A DNA stretch of 64,000 bases from Cyanobium sp. C1_MAG_00004. Its GTDB lineage: Bacteria > Cyanobacteriota > Cyanobacteriia > PCC-6307 > Cyanobiaceae. Under the pieces are notes generated by a model. That model was not told where the DNA came from and did no database searches. It saw nothing but the letters and a program-made list of their open reading frames with translations. The translations under genes and the position numbers were made by a program. Positions within the stretch are counted from its first letter, which is position 1; each line of letters opens with the position of its first letter. Positions 48,055 through 56,666 of the stretch are shown in pieces. The stretch spans positions 37,309 through 101,308 of the forward strand of contig JAIXOF010000028.1 of assembly GCA_027486935.1 (NCBI GenBank), given 5' to 3'.

Positions 48055-50130
48055 TCAGGCCAGCGGCATCACGTTGATGTCGCCAGGGCGCAATTGCTGG
48101 GCAGAGACCCCAAGCAAAGTGACCGTGTCGCCACCGAACAGCACGGTGGCGTTGCCGTTGAACTCGCCAAAGCGCAGATCTGCGGGACCAGCGCTACCCC
48201 AACCGAATCCATCCCTGGCCACCTCGAATTGCAGATGGTCGACGCCAGGAGTGAAATCGGTGATCTCACCTTGGGTGCCCGGTTTGCTGAACACAAACGT
48301 GTCGGCCCCGGCACCGCCGGTCAGGAGCTGACGGCCGCTGCCGGCCACCAGCATGTCGCCGCGGGCCCCACCGATCAGCCAATCGCCACCATCGGCGCCC
48401 ACCACCAACTGGGGAGCCAGGGGATCCTCAGCAACCCCGCCTTGCTGGCCGCTGCGGCGTTCGGTGTAGACAAAAGCGTCAGCCTGCAGATGCTCGGTGT
48501 CGCTGTTGCGCAGGATCAACGACGACAGCGTTGTCGTCTCGATCTCGCGCAGGGTCTGGGGATCAAACCCCTGGTTCTGATACCAGTAGCGGTCACCATC
48601 GCGTAGGGCCTGGAACTGCTGGCTGATGATGCGCGAAAAGGTTTCGCCGACCATTCCCCCATTGACGTGATCCTCGGCCAGACCACCGATCCAGAGCTCG
48701 ACCCGGTCCACCGACCCGTAGGCCGCCTGGAGACTCGCCCGGGTGGCGGGATCGCGGGTGATCTGATCAAAACTGCGGTACGCCTTGAGACCCAGAGCCT
48801 GGCGCGTTTCGTTCAGGGTTCCCAGGCCCAGGTCGCGGCCCCGCTGGATGTTGATCGCTGCCAGATCGAGGCCTGAGTTGGGTCCAAACAGAAAATTGCG
48901 CAGGTCATCGACCACATGCACATCGAGGGCGTTAGAGCGATCGGCGCTCAGATGGCGCAGCAGCGCATCGGCACCCCCGTCGGCGACAAAGGCATCGGGG
49001 GATTGAAAGAACGCATCCCGCAGCGAGATCGGATCGCCGAGGGTGGTACCGGTTTCGCTGATCTTCTCCAGATTGGCCGACACGATCGAATGGCCGAAAC
49101 GAAAGGCCGCTCCGGCAAACTCTTCGCTCAAACGGGCGTCGACCTTGCCGTTGTAGCCCCGGTAAGCAGCGATCGTGCCCTGGCCCAACAGGTGGGGTAG
49201 AAATTCGTTGTAGGTGATCCGGGCGATCTCGGCGGTGACCACCGCCCGGGCCTGTTGGTACAGCTGCTCGGCGGTCCAGGTGGGATGGGCCTGCCTGAGG
49301 CGGTCCACCTGGGTGTTGTGCTCCCGCACAAACAGCACCTGCAGGGCCGTCAGATCGGGGTTCTCCTGGGCGCGGATGTCCCCGGCCAAAAAGCCACCGT
49401 TGCTGATCGGCAGGTTGTTGCCCGCCGAGGTCAGCAGCTTGCCGTCGGGGGCGCGCAGGCTGGCGGCGGTGGCGGCATCAGAGCCATAGACCATCGAGCC
49501 ATCGATCCAGCCGGTGACGTTGTTCACCACCAGACCGGCCTGGGGATCGGTGACCGCCCGGGTCAGGGGAATCGAGCCTGCGAACACCGGATCGCCGGCA
49601 GGCACCGGGATCGCGATCGAGGTCTGCCCATCCGAAAAGGTCAGATTGATGTCGTGGTCAATGAACTGACCCCAGGCGTACATCATTCCTGACAGGCCCT
49701 CGCGGTTGGGGGTCTCCCCCTGACCGGCCACCACCAGGTTGCTCACCAGCCGCGCATTGGGCAGGTCCTGGCGCAACGACGACACACCATCGCCGAAGTG
49801 GGCCGGGCCCAAGCGGCGAAAGGTGCTGCCCAGGGTGTTCTCAGTGGGATTGCGCAGGTCGTTGCCACTGCCGTCGATGCTGCGCTGCAAGGCAATCGGC
49901 AGAGCAGGGGCGGGGGCGGGGGTCGGGGCGGGGGCAGGAGTCGGGGCGGGACCATGACTCCCGGTCGCTGGCCTCAGCGGTGCCCCCAGGCCCTTCAGCC
50001 CACCGATCACGGCCTGGGGCCTGCTGCCAAGGGCAGGACCAAGAGCAGCCGCATCGCGGTTGCGCACAAGGGCAGGGTTGCCATCCAGCAACGCCCAGCC
50101 GGGAAGCAAGGGAGCAACGACCTTGGCCAT
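48055..50130 (-). CDS. Animal-type heme peroxidase with RTX-like C-terminus
   Basis: A 691-residue peroxidase of the peroxidase-cyclooxygenase superfamily. The N-terminus has a Pro-Ala linker (residues 61-76). The catalytic domain keeps the distal His in MMYAWGQFIDHDINLT (H159), the FVREHNTQVDRL region, and the proximal-type FRFGHSIVSANL. The C-terminal ~110 residues have RTX-like glycine/Asp repeats (GGDWLIGGARGDML, LLTGGAGADTFVFS), the calcium-binding and secretion type seen in type I exported proteins. It lacks a classical signal peptide, fitting type I export. It probably makes reactive halogen or oxygen species outside the cell; that is inference. The ATG at 50130 (MAKVVAPLLPGW) is preferred. 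A two-component system lies divergent, 161 bases away. Confidence 0.9.
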   Translation of the reverse strand: MAKVVAPLLPGWALLDGNPALVRNRDAAALGPALGSRPQAVIGGLKGLGAPLRPATGSHGPAPTPAPAPTPAPAPALPIALQRSIDGSGNDLRNPTENTLGSTFRRLGPAHFGDGVSSLRQDLPNARLVSNLVVAGQGETPNREGLSGMMYAWGQFIDHDINLTFSDGQTSIAIPVPAGDPVFAGSIPLTRAVTDPQAGLVVNNVTGWIDGSMVYGSDAATAASLRAPDGKLLTSAGNNLPISNGGFLAGDIRAQENPDLTALQVLFVREHNTQVDRLRQAHPTWTAEQLYQQARAVVTAEIARITYNEFLPHLLGQGTIAAYRGYNGKVDARLSEEFAGAAFRFGHSIVSANLEKISETGTTLGDPISLRDAFFQSPDAFVADGGADALLRHLSADRSNALDVHVVDDLRNFLFGPNSGLDLAAINIQRGRDLGLGTLNETRQALGLKAYRSFDQITRDPATRASLQAAYGSVDRVELWIGGLAEDHVNGGMVGETFSRIISQQFQALRDGDRYWYQNQGFDPQTLREIETTTLSSLILRNSDTEHLQADAFVYTERRSGQQGGVAEDPLAPQLVVGADGGDWLIGGARGDMLVAGSGRQLLTGGAGADTFVFSKPGTQGEITDFTPGVDHLQFEVARDGFGWGSAGPADLRFGEFNGNATVLFGGDTVTLLGVSAQQLRPGDINVMPLA

Positions 50131-50182
50131 GGGGATCGGAGAACCGAGACACTTCAACGATCCGCAGCAGATCTGCCTGATG

Positions 50183-50209
50183 TGTGACAGAGCGCGGCCC
50201 AGATGTGAC
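50183..50209. promoter_or_regulatory. TGTGAC direct repeats between peroxidase and regulator genes
   Basis: TGTGAC occurs at 50183-50188 and 50204-50209, exactly 21 bases apart, i.e. two helical turns. The pair lies between the divergent heme-peroxidase and response-regulator genes. OmpR-type regulators bind direct repeats, so this is a candidate binding site. Confidence 0.35.
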
Positions 50210-50291
50210 TGGATCACGCTCGATAGGATTGCGTTGCAAGCTACTGCGATCAACCGGGCAGGATTGCCAACCAGCACGCGCGATCCCGTCG

Positions 50292-51017
50292 ATGGCGAAA
50301 CCGTTCAAAGTCTGGTTGGTCGATGACGACCCAGAGCTCAGCACCATGCTGTGCACCTACCTGAGCGATCACGGTTATGCGGTGCGCTGTTTTGAAACAG
50401 CAGAATTATTTGTGGCCCGCCTGTCGATCCAACGCCCTGATCTGGTGGTCCTTGATCTGATGCTTCCAGGCCAGGATGGGCTGTCGCTGTTGCGCCAGTT
50501 GCGCAGCGCCCAGGATGATCTGCCCGTGGTGCTGCTCACCGCCAAGGGTGATCCTGTCGATCGCATCATCGGCCTGGAGCAAGGGGCCGATGACTACCTC
50601 GCCAAGCCGTTTCTGCCGCGGGAACTGACTGCCCGGGTCGAAGCGGTGCTGCGTCGCCACAGCCAGCGACCGGTGGGAATCGGGGTGGAACCGCAGGAAC
50701 CGGTCGTGTTTGGCCATTGCAGCCTCGACCTCGAGGCCCGCACCCTGCGCTGCGGCGACCAAGGATTGGCCATCACCAGCGGCGAGTTCAGCCTGCTGGC
50801 GGCGTTCGTCAACAATGCCCACCGCCCGCTGTCGCGGCAGCGGCTGATCGAGATCGCCCGCGGGCCCGCCAGCGAAACCGACGCCCGCAGCATGGATGTG
50901 CAGGTCTCCAGGCTGCGCAAGCTGATCGAACCGGACCCGCGGCGCCCCCGTTACATCCAAACGGTGTGGGGATTCGGTTACGTGTTTGTGCCCGACGGTC
51001 GGCCTGCGGTCAGCTGA
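50292..51017 (+). CDS. OmpR-family response regulator
   Basis: A 241-residue canonical OmpR/PhoB regulator. The receiver has the acidic D11-D12-D13, the phospho-acceptor D55 (VVLDLMLPGQDG), the switch T in LLTAKG and K in AKPF. The C-terminal winged helix ends DVQVSRLRKLIEPD and YIQTVWGFGYVF. The ATG at 50292 is chosen (MAKPFKVW); the upstream frame to 50184 lacks conserved sequence. Its stop shares one base with the ATG of the histidine kinase gene (TGATG). It is divergent from the heme-peroxidase gene, which is a plausible target. Confidence 0.93.
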   Translation: MAKPFKVWLVDDDPELSTMLCTYLSDHGYAVRCFETAELFVARLSIQRPDLVVLDLMLPGQDGLSLLRQLRSAQDDLPVVLLTAKGDPVDRIIGLEQGADDYLAKPFLPRELTARVEAVLRRHSQRPVGIGVEPQEPVVFGHCSLDLEARTLRCGDQGLAITSGEFSLLAAFVNNAHRPLSRQRLIEIARGPASETDARSMDVQVSRLRKLIEPDPRRPRYIQTVWGFGYVFVPDGRPAVS

Positions 51018-52363
51018 TGGCCTTGCCAACCCTGGGCAACGGATCGCTCTCCTGGCGACTGATCGGTTTTTTTCTGCTGTCCTGGTTGGGGAGCCTGCTG
51101 CTGTTCCGCGCGGTGCTGGGCGCACGGCTCGAGCAGTCCCAGGTGCAGGAATCGGCCAACATCCTGGCCCACAACATCGGCCTGAGCGAACTGGCCCTGG
51201 AGCGCTATCCCCCCGAAGCCGTCTCGAAACTGAACGGCTACCGGTTGGTGGTGACCAACGACCCAACCACGACATCAGGGCCGCAACGTACCAATCCCGA
51301 CCCCCAGCTGGGCCGGCAGCAGGATCTGCTGCGCTCGCTGCTGTGCCAGCGCCTGGGTCACTGTCCTGAGCTCAGAGCCGAACGCCAACCTGAGCGAGGG
51401 CTGTGGATTCGTCTGGCCTCACCACTGGAGCCCGTCTGGCTGTTCTTTCCCCTGCCGACCGCACGGCTGCTGAGCCGGGATCCCCTGCTGCTGTCGCTGT
51501 CGCTGATCACCGGCAGCGTCATGGCCGGTGGTCTGTTCCTGGTGGTCGAAGTGCGCAGGCCGATCCGCAGGTTGGTCAAGGCGATGGCCCAGGTCAACAG
51601 CGGCAGCGATGGCCAGCCGGCTCCGGCCCAGGGCGCCCAGGAAGTGCGTCAGCTGAGCGAGCAGTTCAACGCCATGCTGGTGCGCCTGCAGGACAGCGAG
51701 CGTGAACGGCAAACGATGCTGGCGGGCATCGCCCACGACCTCAATGCGCCGCTGACCCGCATGCGGCTGCGGCTGGGAGACAGTGGTGAACTGGGATCGC
51801 CAGCGAAGCCCCTGCTCCTCGACCCCACCAGTCAGACCAAGCTGAGCGCCGACCTCGACTCACTGGGACGCATCACCCAGCAGTTTTTGCTCTATGCCGG
51901 CTCGCTCAACCGGGAACCCTTCGTGGTGGTTCCCCTGGACAGCCTGCTGCAGGAACTCTGCGCTCGCTATGACGACGCAGCGCTGACCCTGGACCTGGAG
52001 TCCCTCGAGGCCAGCGTCCAACCGATCGCCCTGGGCCGCGCCATCAGCAACCTGATCGACAATGCGCTCGACTATGGGGAACCTCCCCTGGATCTGCGGC
52101 TGCGGGCCCAGGGAGGCGATCGCTACGTCGTTGAGGTCCGCGACCACGGGCCTGGGATTCCGGAAACCTCCCTGGCCAGGGCCCTGGAGCCCTTCCAACG
52201 GCTGGATCGCGCCCGCCGGGGCGAAGGCCACTGCGGCCTGGGACTGGCCATTGTTGAACGGACGGCCAAAACCCACGCCGGCCAGCTGCTGCTGGAAACG
52301 ATCCCGGCCAGCCAAGGCGGCGGCCTGCGGGCACGGTTCATCGCGCGGCGGTACCCGCAGTGA
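51017..52363 (+). CDS. EnvZ-like sensor histidine kinase
   Basis: A 448-residue membrane kinase. A transmembrane segment (LIGFFLLSWLGSLLLFRAV, about 15-33) precedes a periplasmic sensor region of about 130 residues, and a second segment (LLLSLSLITGSVMAGGLFLVV) leads to a HAMP domain. The H-box is MLAGIAHDLNAPLTRMRL with phospho-accepting H240, close to EnvZ. The kinase domain has the N-box NLIDNALDYG, the DHGPGIP G1 box and GLGLAIV. The ligand is unknown. It is translationally coupled to the response regulator upstream (TGATG) and to the exported protein downstream (GTGA). Confidence 0.93.
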   Translation: MALPTLGNGSLSWRLIGFFLLSWLGSLLLFRAVLGARLEQSQVQESANILAHNIGLSELALERYPPEAVSKLNGYRLVVTNDPTTTSGPQRTNPDPQLGRQQDLLRSLLCQRLGHCPELRAERQPERGLWIRLASPLEPVWLFFPLPTARLLSRDPLLLSLSLITGSVMAGGLFLVVEVRRPIRRLVKAMAQVNSGSDGQPAPAQGAQEVRQLSEQFNAMLVRLQDSERERQTMLAGIAHDLNAPLTRMRLRLGDSGELGSPAKPLLLDPTSQTKLSADLDSLGRITQQFLLYAGSLNREPFVVVPLDSLLQELCARYDDAALTLDLESLEASVQPIALGRAISNLIDNALDYGEPPLDLRLRAQGGDRYVVEVRDHGPGIPETSLARALEPFQRLDRARRGEGHCGLGLAIVERTAKTHAGQLLLETIPASQGGGLRARFIARRYPQ

Positions 52364-52722
52364 CCAACAGAGCCCCCCGTACAGGACACCGGCGGCACCA
52401 GGCCGCGTGGACGGCACTGCTGAGTGCCCTGCTGACCCCTTGTTGGATCCTCCCGGCCTTTGCTCAGGACCAGGGAGCCTTTTCGATCCTCAAGAACCTC
52501 GAACAACGCAAACTGGCCGAATCCCTGGAACTGCTGCGTCAAGCCCAGCGCTGTGTCGATTCAGCCCGCAGCCTGCACGCACTGCATGAATGCCACCGCC
52601 AGGAACGGGACCGCGAATGGGAACAGCGCGAGCGGTTTCGCCGTCAGATCGAGACGGTGCGCATGCGCTACGGCCTGCGGCGCCCTGGCGACAGGCCGCC
52701 CCCACCACAGGGGCCGTTCTGA
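52360..52722 (+). CDS. Small exported protein coupled to the two-component system
   Basis: A 120-residue protein starting at GTG 52360, which overlaps the histidine kinase stop by four bases. A signal peptide is evident: basic RAPRTGHRRHQ, hydrophobic AAWTALLSALLTPCWIL and a probable cut at AFAQ. The mature part is a highly charged helical region (LEQRKLAESLELLRQAQR, RQERDREWEQRERFRRQ) with two Cys, then a proline-rich end. I do not recognise a family. By position it may act as an accessory or inhibitor of the kinase's periplasmic sensor, as CpxP does for CpxA; this analogy is an inference only. Confidence 0.65.
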   Translation: MTNRAPRTGHRRHQAAWTALLSALLTPCWILPAFAQDQGAFSILKNLEQRKLAESLELLRQAQRCVDSARSLHALHECHRQERDREWEQRERFRRQIETVRMRYGLRRPGDRPPPPQGPF

Positions 52723-52834
52723 AGCGGCGCATCGAGCCATGGTGGCGACATCCCGCGCCGGGGTCGTAGATCGCATCGCCTTTGTGGCTGCACCAAGCCT
52801 CGTTAGGGTTTCTGTCCCTGACAGTTGTTACTCC

Positions 52835-53533
52835 GTGACCGCCGCCCCTCTTGCCCATCCCTCCGCCTTGGCAGCCGGCAGCGACGCCACGGCCGCCTTC
52901 AGGGCCGCCTACGAGAACCGTTACACCTGGGCGCCGGGCTTCGGCGGCTACCGCGGCACCTGCATCTGGGAGCAGCCGGCTGTTGGGGAGCAACCGGCCC
53001 AGCGCGTCCAAGGCACCTTCACCGTGGGGGCCGACCTCAAGGCCACCGTTGAAGGCATCGATGACGAGGCCGTTCACAAGGCGGTGGCCTCACAGCTGTG
53101 GGAGGTGGCGATCCACCGAGTGCGCCGCAGCTTCGAACAGACCCATGGCGAGAACATCTTCACCGCCGGCGAGACCGATGCGGTCGGCACCGAGGTGATC
53201 GTCGGCGGCAAGAACACCGGTGACCGTTACCGCATCCACAACGATGTGGTGACGATGGTGCACCGCCACATCCACGGCACGGTGGTCACGATCTTCACCG
53301 AGAGCATCACCGACACCGGTAGCGGCTATCTGAGCCAGCGCTACACCAGCCAGTACAACGACCCTGCCACGGGCGAGGCCAAGGGCGGCAAGAGCACCTT
53401 CACCGACACCTTTGTGCCCCTGACCGAAGCCGGCCCCTGGGTGCTGGGCGAGCGGGTGGTCGAGACCGAAGCCCACGCCGATGCGCCGGCCGGCCGCCAG
53501 GTGTTCCGCTTCGAGAACCTGCAGCCGCTCTGA
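52835..53533 (+). CDS. DUF3386 family protein
   Basis: A 232-residue protein with the DUF3386 features AFRAAYENRYTWAPGFGGY, FTVGADLKATVEGIDDE, AVASQLWEVAIHRVRRSFE and the repeated beta strands RYRIHNDVVTMVHRHIHGTVV. The GTG at 52835 is preferred over an upstream ATG at 52740, since conserved sequence begins soon after it. No signal peptide or membrane segment is seen. Its function is unknown; a cyanobacteria-wide family. It precedes the ABC importer by 25 bases on the same strand and could share its promoter. Confidence 0.85.
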   Translation: MTAAPLAHPSALAAGSDATAAFRAAYENRYTWAPGFGGYRGTCIWEQPAVGEQPAQRVQGTFTVGADLKATVEGIDDEAVHKAVASQLWEVAIHRVRRSFEQTHGENIFTAGETDAVGTEVIVGGKNTGDRYRIHNDVVTMVHRHIHGTVVTIFTESITDTGSGYLSQRYTSQYNDPATGEAKGGKSTFTDTFVPLTEAGPWVLGERVVETEAHADAPAGRQVFRFENLQPL

Positions 53534-53558
53534 GGCTGCGGCGCGGCACAATGCCGCG

Positions 53559-54446
53559 ATGCTGACTCTCTGGCTGGGTGCCTACGACCAGGGTCTGGCC
53601 TATGCGGGCCTGGCCCTGGGCACGTATCTGACCCTGCGTGTTCTCAACTTTCCTGACCTGACGGTCGACGGCTCGTTTGCCCTGGGGGGCGGCACCGCGG
53701 CCGTGTTGATCACCAATGGGGTGCCGGTGCCGGTGGCCCTGCTGGTGGCCTTTGGTTTCGGCGCTCTGGCCGGCCTGGTCACCGGACTGATTCACACCCG
53801 CCTCGGGGTGAATGACCTGTTTGCCGGCATCCTCACCACGACGGGGCTGTATTCGATCACGTTGCGGCTGATGGGCCGCTCGAACATTCCCCTCACCGAC
53901 ACACCCCGGGGCATCGATCAGCTGCCCGACCTGAGCGCCGGCTTTGACGACGAGTGGGGCCTGGCCCTGACGCTGGTGGTGCTGGGCCTGGTGCTGCTGC
54001 TGGCCTTGCTGCTGAGCACCGACTTTGGCCTGGCCCTGCGGGCCTTGGGCAACAACCCGACCATGGCCCGCGCCAACGGCATCAACCAGCGCCGCGGCCT
54101 CAACATCGGCATCGCCGCCGCCAATGGACTGGTTGGTCTGTCGGGCGCCCTGGTGGCCCTGTTTCAGGGTTTTGCCGACGTCACCATGGGCATCGGCTCC
54201 CTAATTCTGGGTCTGGGGATGGTGATCATCGGCGAATCGATCCTGCGGCCGCGCACCGTGCCCGTGGCCCTGATCGCCGCCGTTGCGGGCGCGGTCGTGT
54301 TTCGCGGCCTGATCGCCGTGGCGCTGGCCCTGGGCCTGGAGCCTGTCGATCTGAAGCTGGTCACCGCCGTGCTGCTGCTGGTGGCCCTGGCCGCAGGGCG
54401 GCTGCGCATTCCTGGGCTGTCGGCCCAGAGCAAGCCTGAGCCATGA
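53559..54446 (+). CDS. ABC importer permease (COG4120, TrpY-like)
   Basis: A 295-residue integral membrane protein with eight or more hydrophobic segments. It belongs to the COG4120 permease group; LRVLNFPDLTVDGSFALGG and VNDLFAGILTTTGLYSITLRL are characteristic. It pairs with the ATPase (14 bases downstream) and a substrate-binding lipoprotein, the standard COG4120-COG1101-COG2984 set. Related Gram-positive transporters (TrpXYZ) are linked to aromatic amino acids. The substrate here is unproven. The ATG at 53559 gives the short N-terminus expected for the family. Confidence 0.88.
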   Translation: MLTLWLGAYDQGLAYAGLALGTYLTLRVLNFPDLTVDGSFALGGGTAAVLITNGVPVPVALLVAFGFGALAGLVTGLIHTRLGVNDLFAGILTTTGLYSITLRLMGRSNIPLTDTPRGIDQLPDLSAGFDDEWGLALTLVVLGLVLLLALLLSTDFGLALRALGNNPTMARANGINQRRGLNIGIAAANGLVGLSGALVALFQGFADVTMGIGSLILGLGMVIIGESILRPRTVPVALIAAVAGAVVFRGLIAVALALGLEPVDLKLVTAVLLLVALAAGRLRIPGLSAQSKPEP

Positions 54447-54459
54447 ACCGGATCCAGCC

Positions 54460-55281
54460 ATGAGCCTTGCGATCGCCAATCTGAGCTGGGGCCATCCGCT
54501 GCCGGGCGGCGGCTGGCGGCAGCTGTTCGACGGCTTCAACCTCAGCTGCCAGAGCGGGCAGTTTGTGGTCGTGATCGGCAACAACGGCAGCGGCAAATCG
54601 ACCCTGCTCAACCTGATCGCCGGCACCCTCAAGGTGGGTGGCGGCACCATCACCCTGGGGGATCGCCCCCTGCACCGCTACCGCGACCATCGGCGCGCCC
54701 GCTGGCTGGGACGGGTGATGCAGAACCCGCTTGAAGGCACCTGCCCCGGTCTCACCATTGCCGAAAACCTGCGCCTGGCCGAACGCCGCCGCCGCAGTGG
54801 CCTGTCGGCCTCGGGCCTGCTGGGCCTGCGCCCCAGCCGCGGCGACCGCCACCGCTACCGCGAGCTGCTCGAGCAGCTGGGCATCCCCCTGGCGGGACGG
54901 CTCGACACCCTGGTGGGCGAACTGTCAGGCGGCCAACGCCAGACCCTCAGCCTGGTGATGGCCACCCTGGGCGCACCCGAACTGCTGCTGCTCGACGAAC
55001 ACACCGCCGCCCTGGACCCCAAGGCCGAAGCCACAGTGATGGGTCTGACCGAACAGCTGGTCCGCCAGCTGGGCGCCACCACCTTCATGGTCACCCACAG
55101 CCTTGAGCAGGCCCTGCGCTACGGCGACCGGTTGGTGATGCTGCGGGACGGCCAGCTGATCGGCGACTGGAGTGCCGGCGAGCGCGCCGGCCTGACGCCC
55201 GCGTCATTGCGGGGCCTGTATGGCTCGGCCATAGTGGGCGCCACCGAACCGAACCCCGCCGATGCCCCTGCAGCGCCGTGA
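54460..55281 (+). CDS. ABC importer ATP-binding protein (COG1101, TrpZ-like)
   Basis: A 273-residue ABC ATPase. Walker A is VIGNNGSGKSTLL, the signature is LSGGQRQTLSLVMA, Walker B is LLLLDEHTAALDPK with catalytic E-H pair typical of this subgroup, and the H-loop is VTHSL. It energises the permease encoded just upstream. Its last 20 bases overlap the start of the binding-protein gene, so the three are translated in concert. Length and motifs are intact. Confidence 0.93.
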   Translation: MSLAIANLSWGHPLPGGGWRQLFDGFNLSCQSGQFVVVIGNNGSGKSTLLNLIAGTLKVGGGTITLGDRPLHRYRDHRRARWLGRVMQNPLEGTCPGLTIAENLRLAERRRRSGLSASGLLGLRPSRGDRHRYRELLEQLGIPLAGRLDTLVGELSGGQRQTLSLVMATLGAPELLLLDEHTAALDPKAEATVMGLTEQLVRQLGATTFMVTHSLEQALRYGDRLVMLRDGQLIGDWSAGERAGLTPASLRGLYGSAIVGATEPNPADAPAAP

Positions 55282-56275
55282 ATTTCTTGGACTGATGGGC
55301 ACCGGAGCGGTCAGCTCCGTTGTGCTGGCGGCCTGCGGTCAACTGGGCAGCACCAACAAGGTCAAAGGACCCACCATCGGCATGCTGCAGCTGGTGGACG
55401 CCCCCCCGCCGAACGCGGTGCGCCAGGGCTTTGAAGCCGCCCTGGCCAAAGCGGGGTATGCCCCGGGCAAGAGCGTCAACTTCATCCAGAAGGATGCGGC
55501 CGGCGAACTGCCCAACACCACCTTGGTGATGAAGAAATTCGTCGCCGATCAGGTCGACATGGTGTTTGCGATCGGCACCCCGCCCCTGCAGGCGGCGATG
55601 AAGACCGTGCCCGAGACCACCCCCGTGGTCTTCGCCTATTGCTCGAACCCCTGGGGCGCCGGCGCCGGCACGCCCCCCGGTGGGGTCGGTCAGCACAAGC
55701 CCAACGTGGTCGGCACGATCGGCACCAACCCGATGGGCAAAGAGCTGGACCTGGCCCGCAGCATCAACCCCAAACTGAAGACCGTGGGGGTGATCTTCAA
55801 CCCGGGCGAACCCAACTCCGAATCCGAGGCCCAGGTGCTGCGCGACGAAGCCGCCAAGCGCGGCATCACGGTGGTCGAGCAGTCGGTCGCCAACTCGGGC
55901 GAAGTGCTGCAGGCCGCCCAGGTGCTGGCCGGCAAGGCCATTGAGGCGTTCGTGAAGATCGGCGATTACGCCACGATCCAGGGCTTCGGCTCGATCGCCA
56001 AGGTGGGCCTTGAAAAGAAAATCCCGGTGTACTCGGTTGATGCCGACGACATCAAACTGCCGGGTTGCCTGGCCACGATCGGCTGGGCCTATTTCGACGA
56101 TGGCTTTGCCGCCGGCGAGCTGGCGGTGCGGGTGCTTAAAGGCGAGTCGCCGAAGACGATGGCCTTTGAACCCCTCACCAAGACCGAACTGGGCGTGAAC
56201 CTGGTCACCGCCAAGGCGATCGGTGTGACCGTGCCGGAGGCGGTGATTCAGGACGCCAAAACGGTGATCCGCTGA
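55262..56275 (+). CDS. ABC importer substrate-binding lipoprotein (COG2984, TrpX-like)
   Basis: A 337-residue binding protein. The N-terminus RREFLGLMGTGAVSSVVLAA ends in a lipobox (LAAC) with a twin-arginine-like start, so it is probably exported folded via Tat and lipid-anchored. The mature protein has the two-lobed type I binding fold of the COG2984 family (GMLQLVDAPPPNAVRQGFEAA, AIGTPPLQAA, VGTIGTNPMGKEL, IFNPGEPNSE). The ligand is unknown; related proteins bind aromatic amino acids or analogues. The gene overlaps the ATPase gene by 20 bases. Three tandem 15-base repeats begin at its stop codon. Confidence 0.88.
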   Translation: MPLQRREFLGLMGTGAVSSVVLAACGQLGSTNKVKGPTIGMLQLVDAPPPNAVRQGFEAALAKAGYAPGKSVNFIQKDAAGELPNTTLVMKKFVADQVDMVFAIGTPPLQAAMKTVPETTPVVFAYCSNPWGAGAGTPPGGVGQHKPNVVGTIGTNPMGKELDLARSINPKLKTVGVIFNPGEPNSESEAQVLRDEAAKRGITVVEQSVANSGEVLQAAQVLAGKAIEAFVKIGDYATIQGFGSIAKVGLEKKIPVYSVDADDIKLPGCLATIGWAYFDDGFAAGELAVRVLKGESPKTMAFEPLTKTELGVNLVTAKAIGVTVPEAVIQDAKTVIR

Positions 56276-56318
56276 ACTGGGGTCCTCAGAACTGGGGTCC
56301 TCTGAACTGAGGTCCTCA
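56274..56318. repeat. Three tandem 15-bp repeats at the end of the ABC operon
   Basis: GAACTGGGGTCCTCA (56274-56288), GAACTGGGGTCCTCT (56289-56303) and GAACTGAGGTCCTCA (56304-56318) are consecutive. The first starts within the stop codon of the binding-protein gene. The third contains CTGAGG-T-CCTCAG, a near-palindrome. The array fills the gap to the convergent DUF6447 gene and may affect transcription termination. Confidence 0.85.
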
Positions 56319-56322
56319 GAAC

Positions 56323-56613
56323 TCAGCCTTCGCCTTCAGCGTCACCCATCGGGGTCACCGTCTGGAGCCGGTCATTCAGTTGCATCGCCATCGCCTGTCG
56401 GCCGATGGCGAGCACCTTGAGGGTGTCTTCGTGCATGCGCAGCTGGGCATCGGCCACCTGCATGCCCCGCACCAGCTCCTTGATCTCGTCAGGAAGGCCG
56501 TTGAGGTCGTAACGCTTGCCCTCAAAGGTGAGCACGGGCGGTTGGTTGGGCATGCCGCCAGGGGGATTGAACCCGGGTGCGTTGATGGGGGGCAGTCCTG
56601 CGGCTGAATCCAA
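56323..56613 (-). CDS. DUF6447 family protein
   Basis: A 96-residue cyanobacterial protein. The N-terminal 25 residues are proline/glycine-rich and likely disordered. The rest carries the family pattern PVLTFEGKRYDLNGLPDEIK, ELVRGMQVADAQLRMHEDTL and KVLAIGRQAMAMQLNDRL, a helical segment. No function is known. It is convergent with the ABC importer operon. The MsbA-like gene ends just upstream on the same strand, 54 bases away. Confidence 0.8.
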   Translation of the reverse strand: MDSAAGLPPINAPGFNPPGGMPNQPPVLTFEGKRYDLNGLPDEIKELVRGMQVADAQLRMHEDTLKVLAIGRQAMAMQLNDRLQTVTPMGDAEGEG

Positions 56614-56666
56614 GGTGGGGCAAGCATCACTGGCCCGCCACCCTAAAGCCTGTGAGTTGCCCTGAC

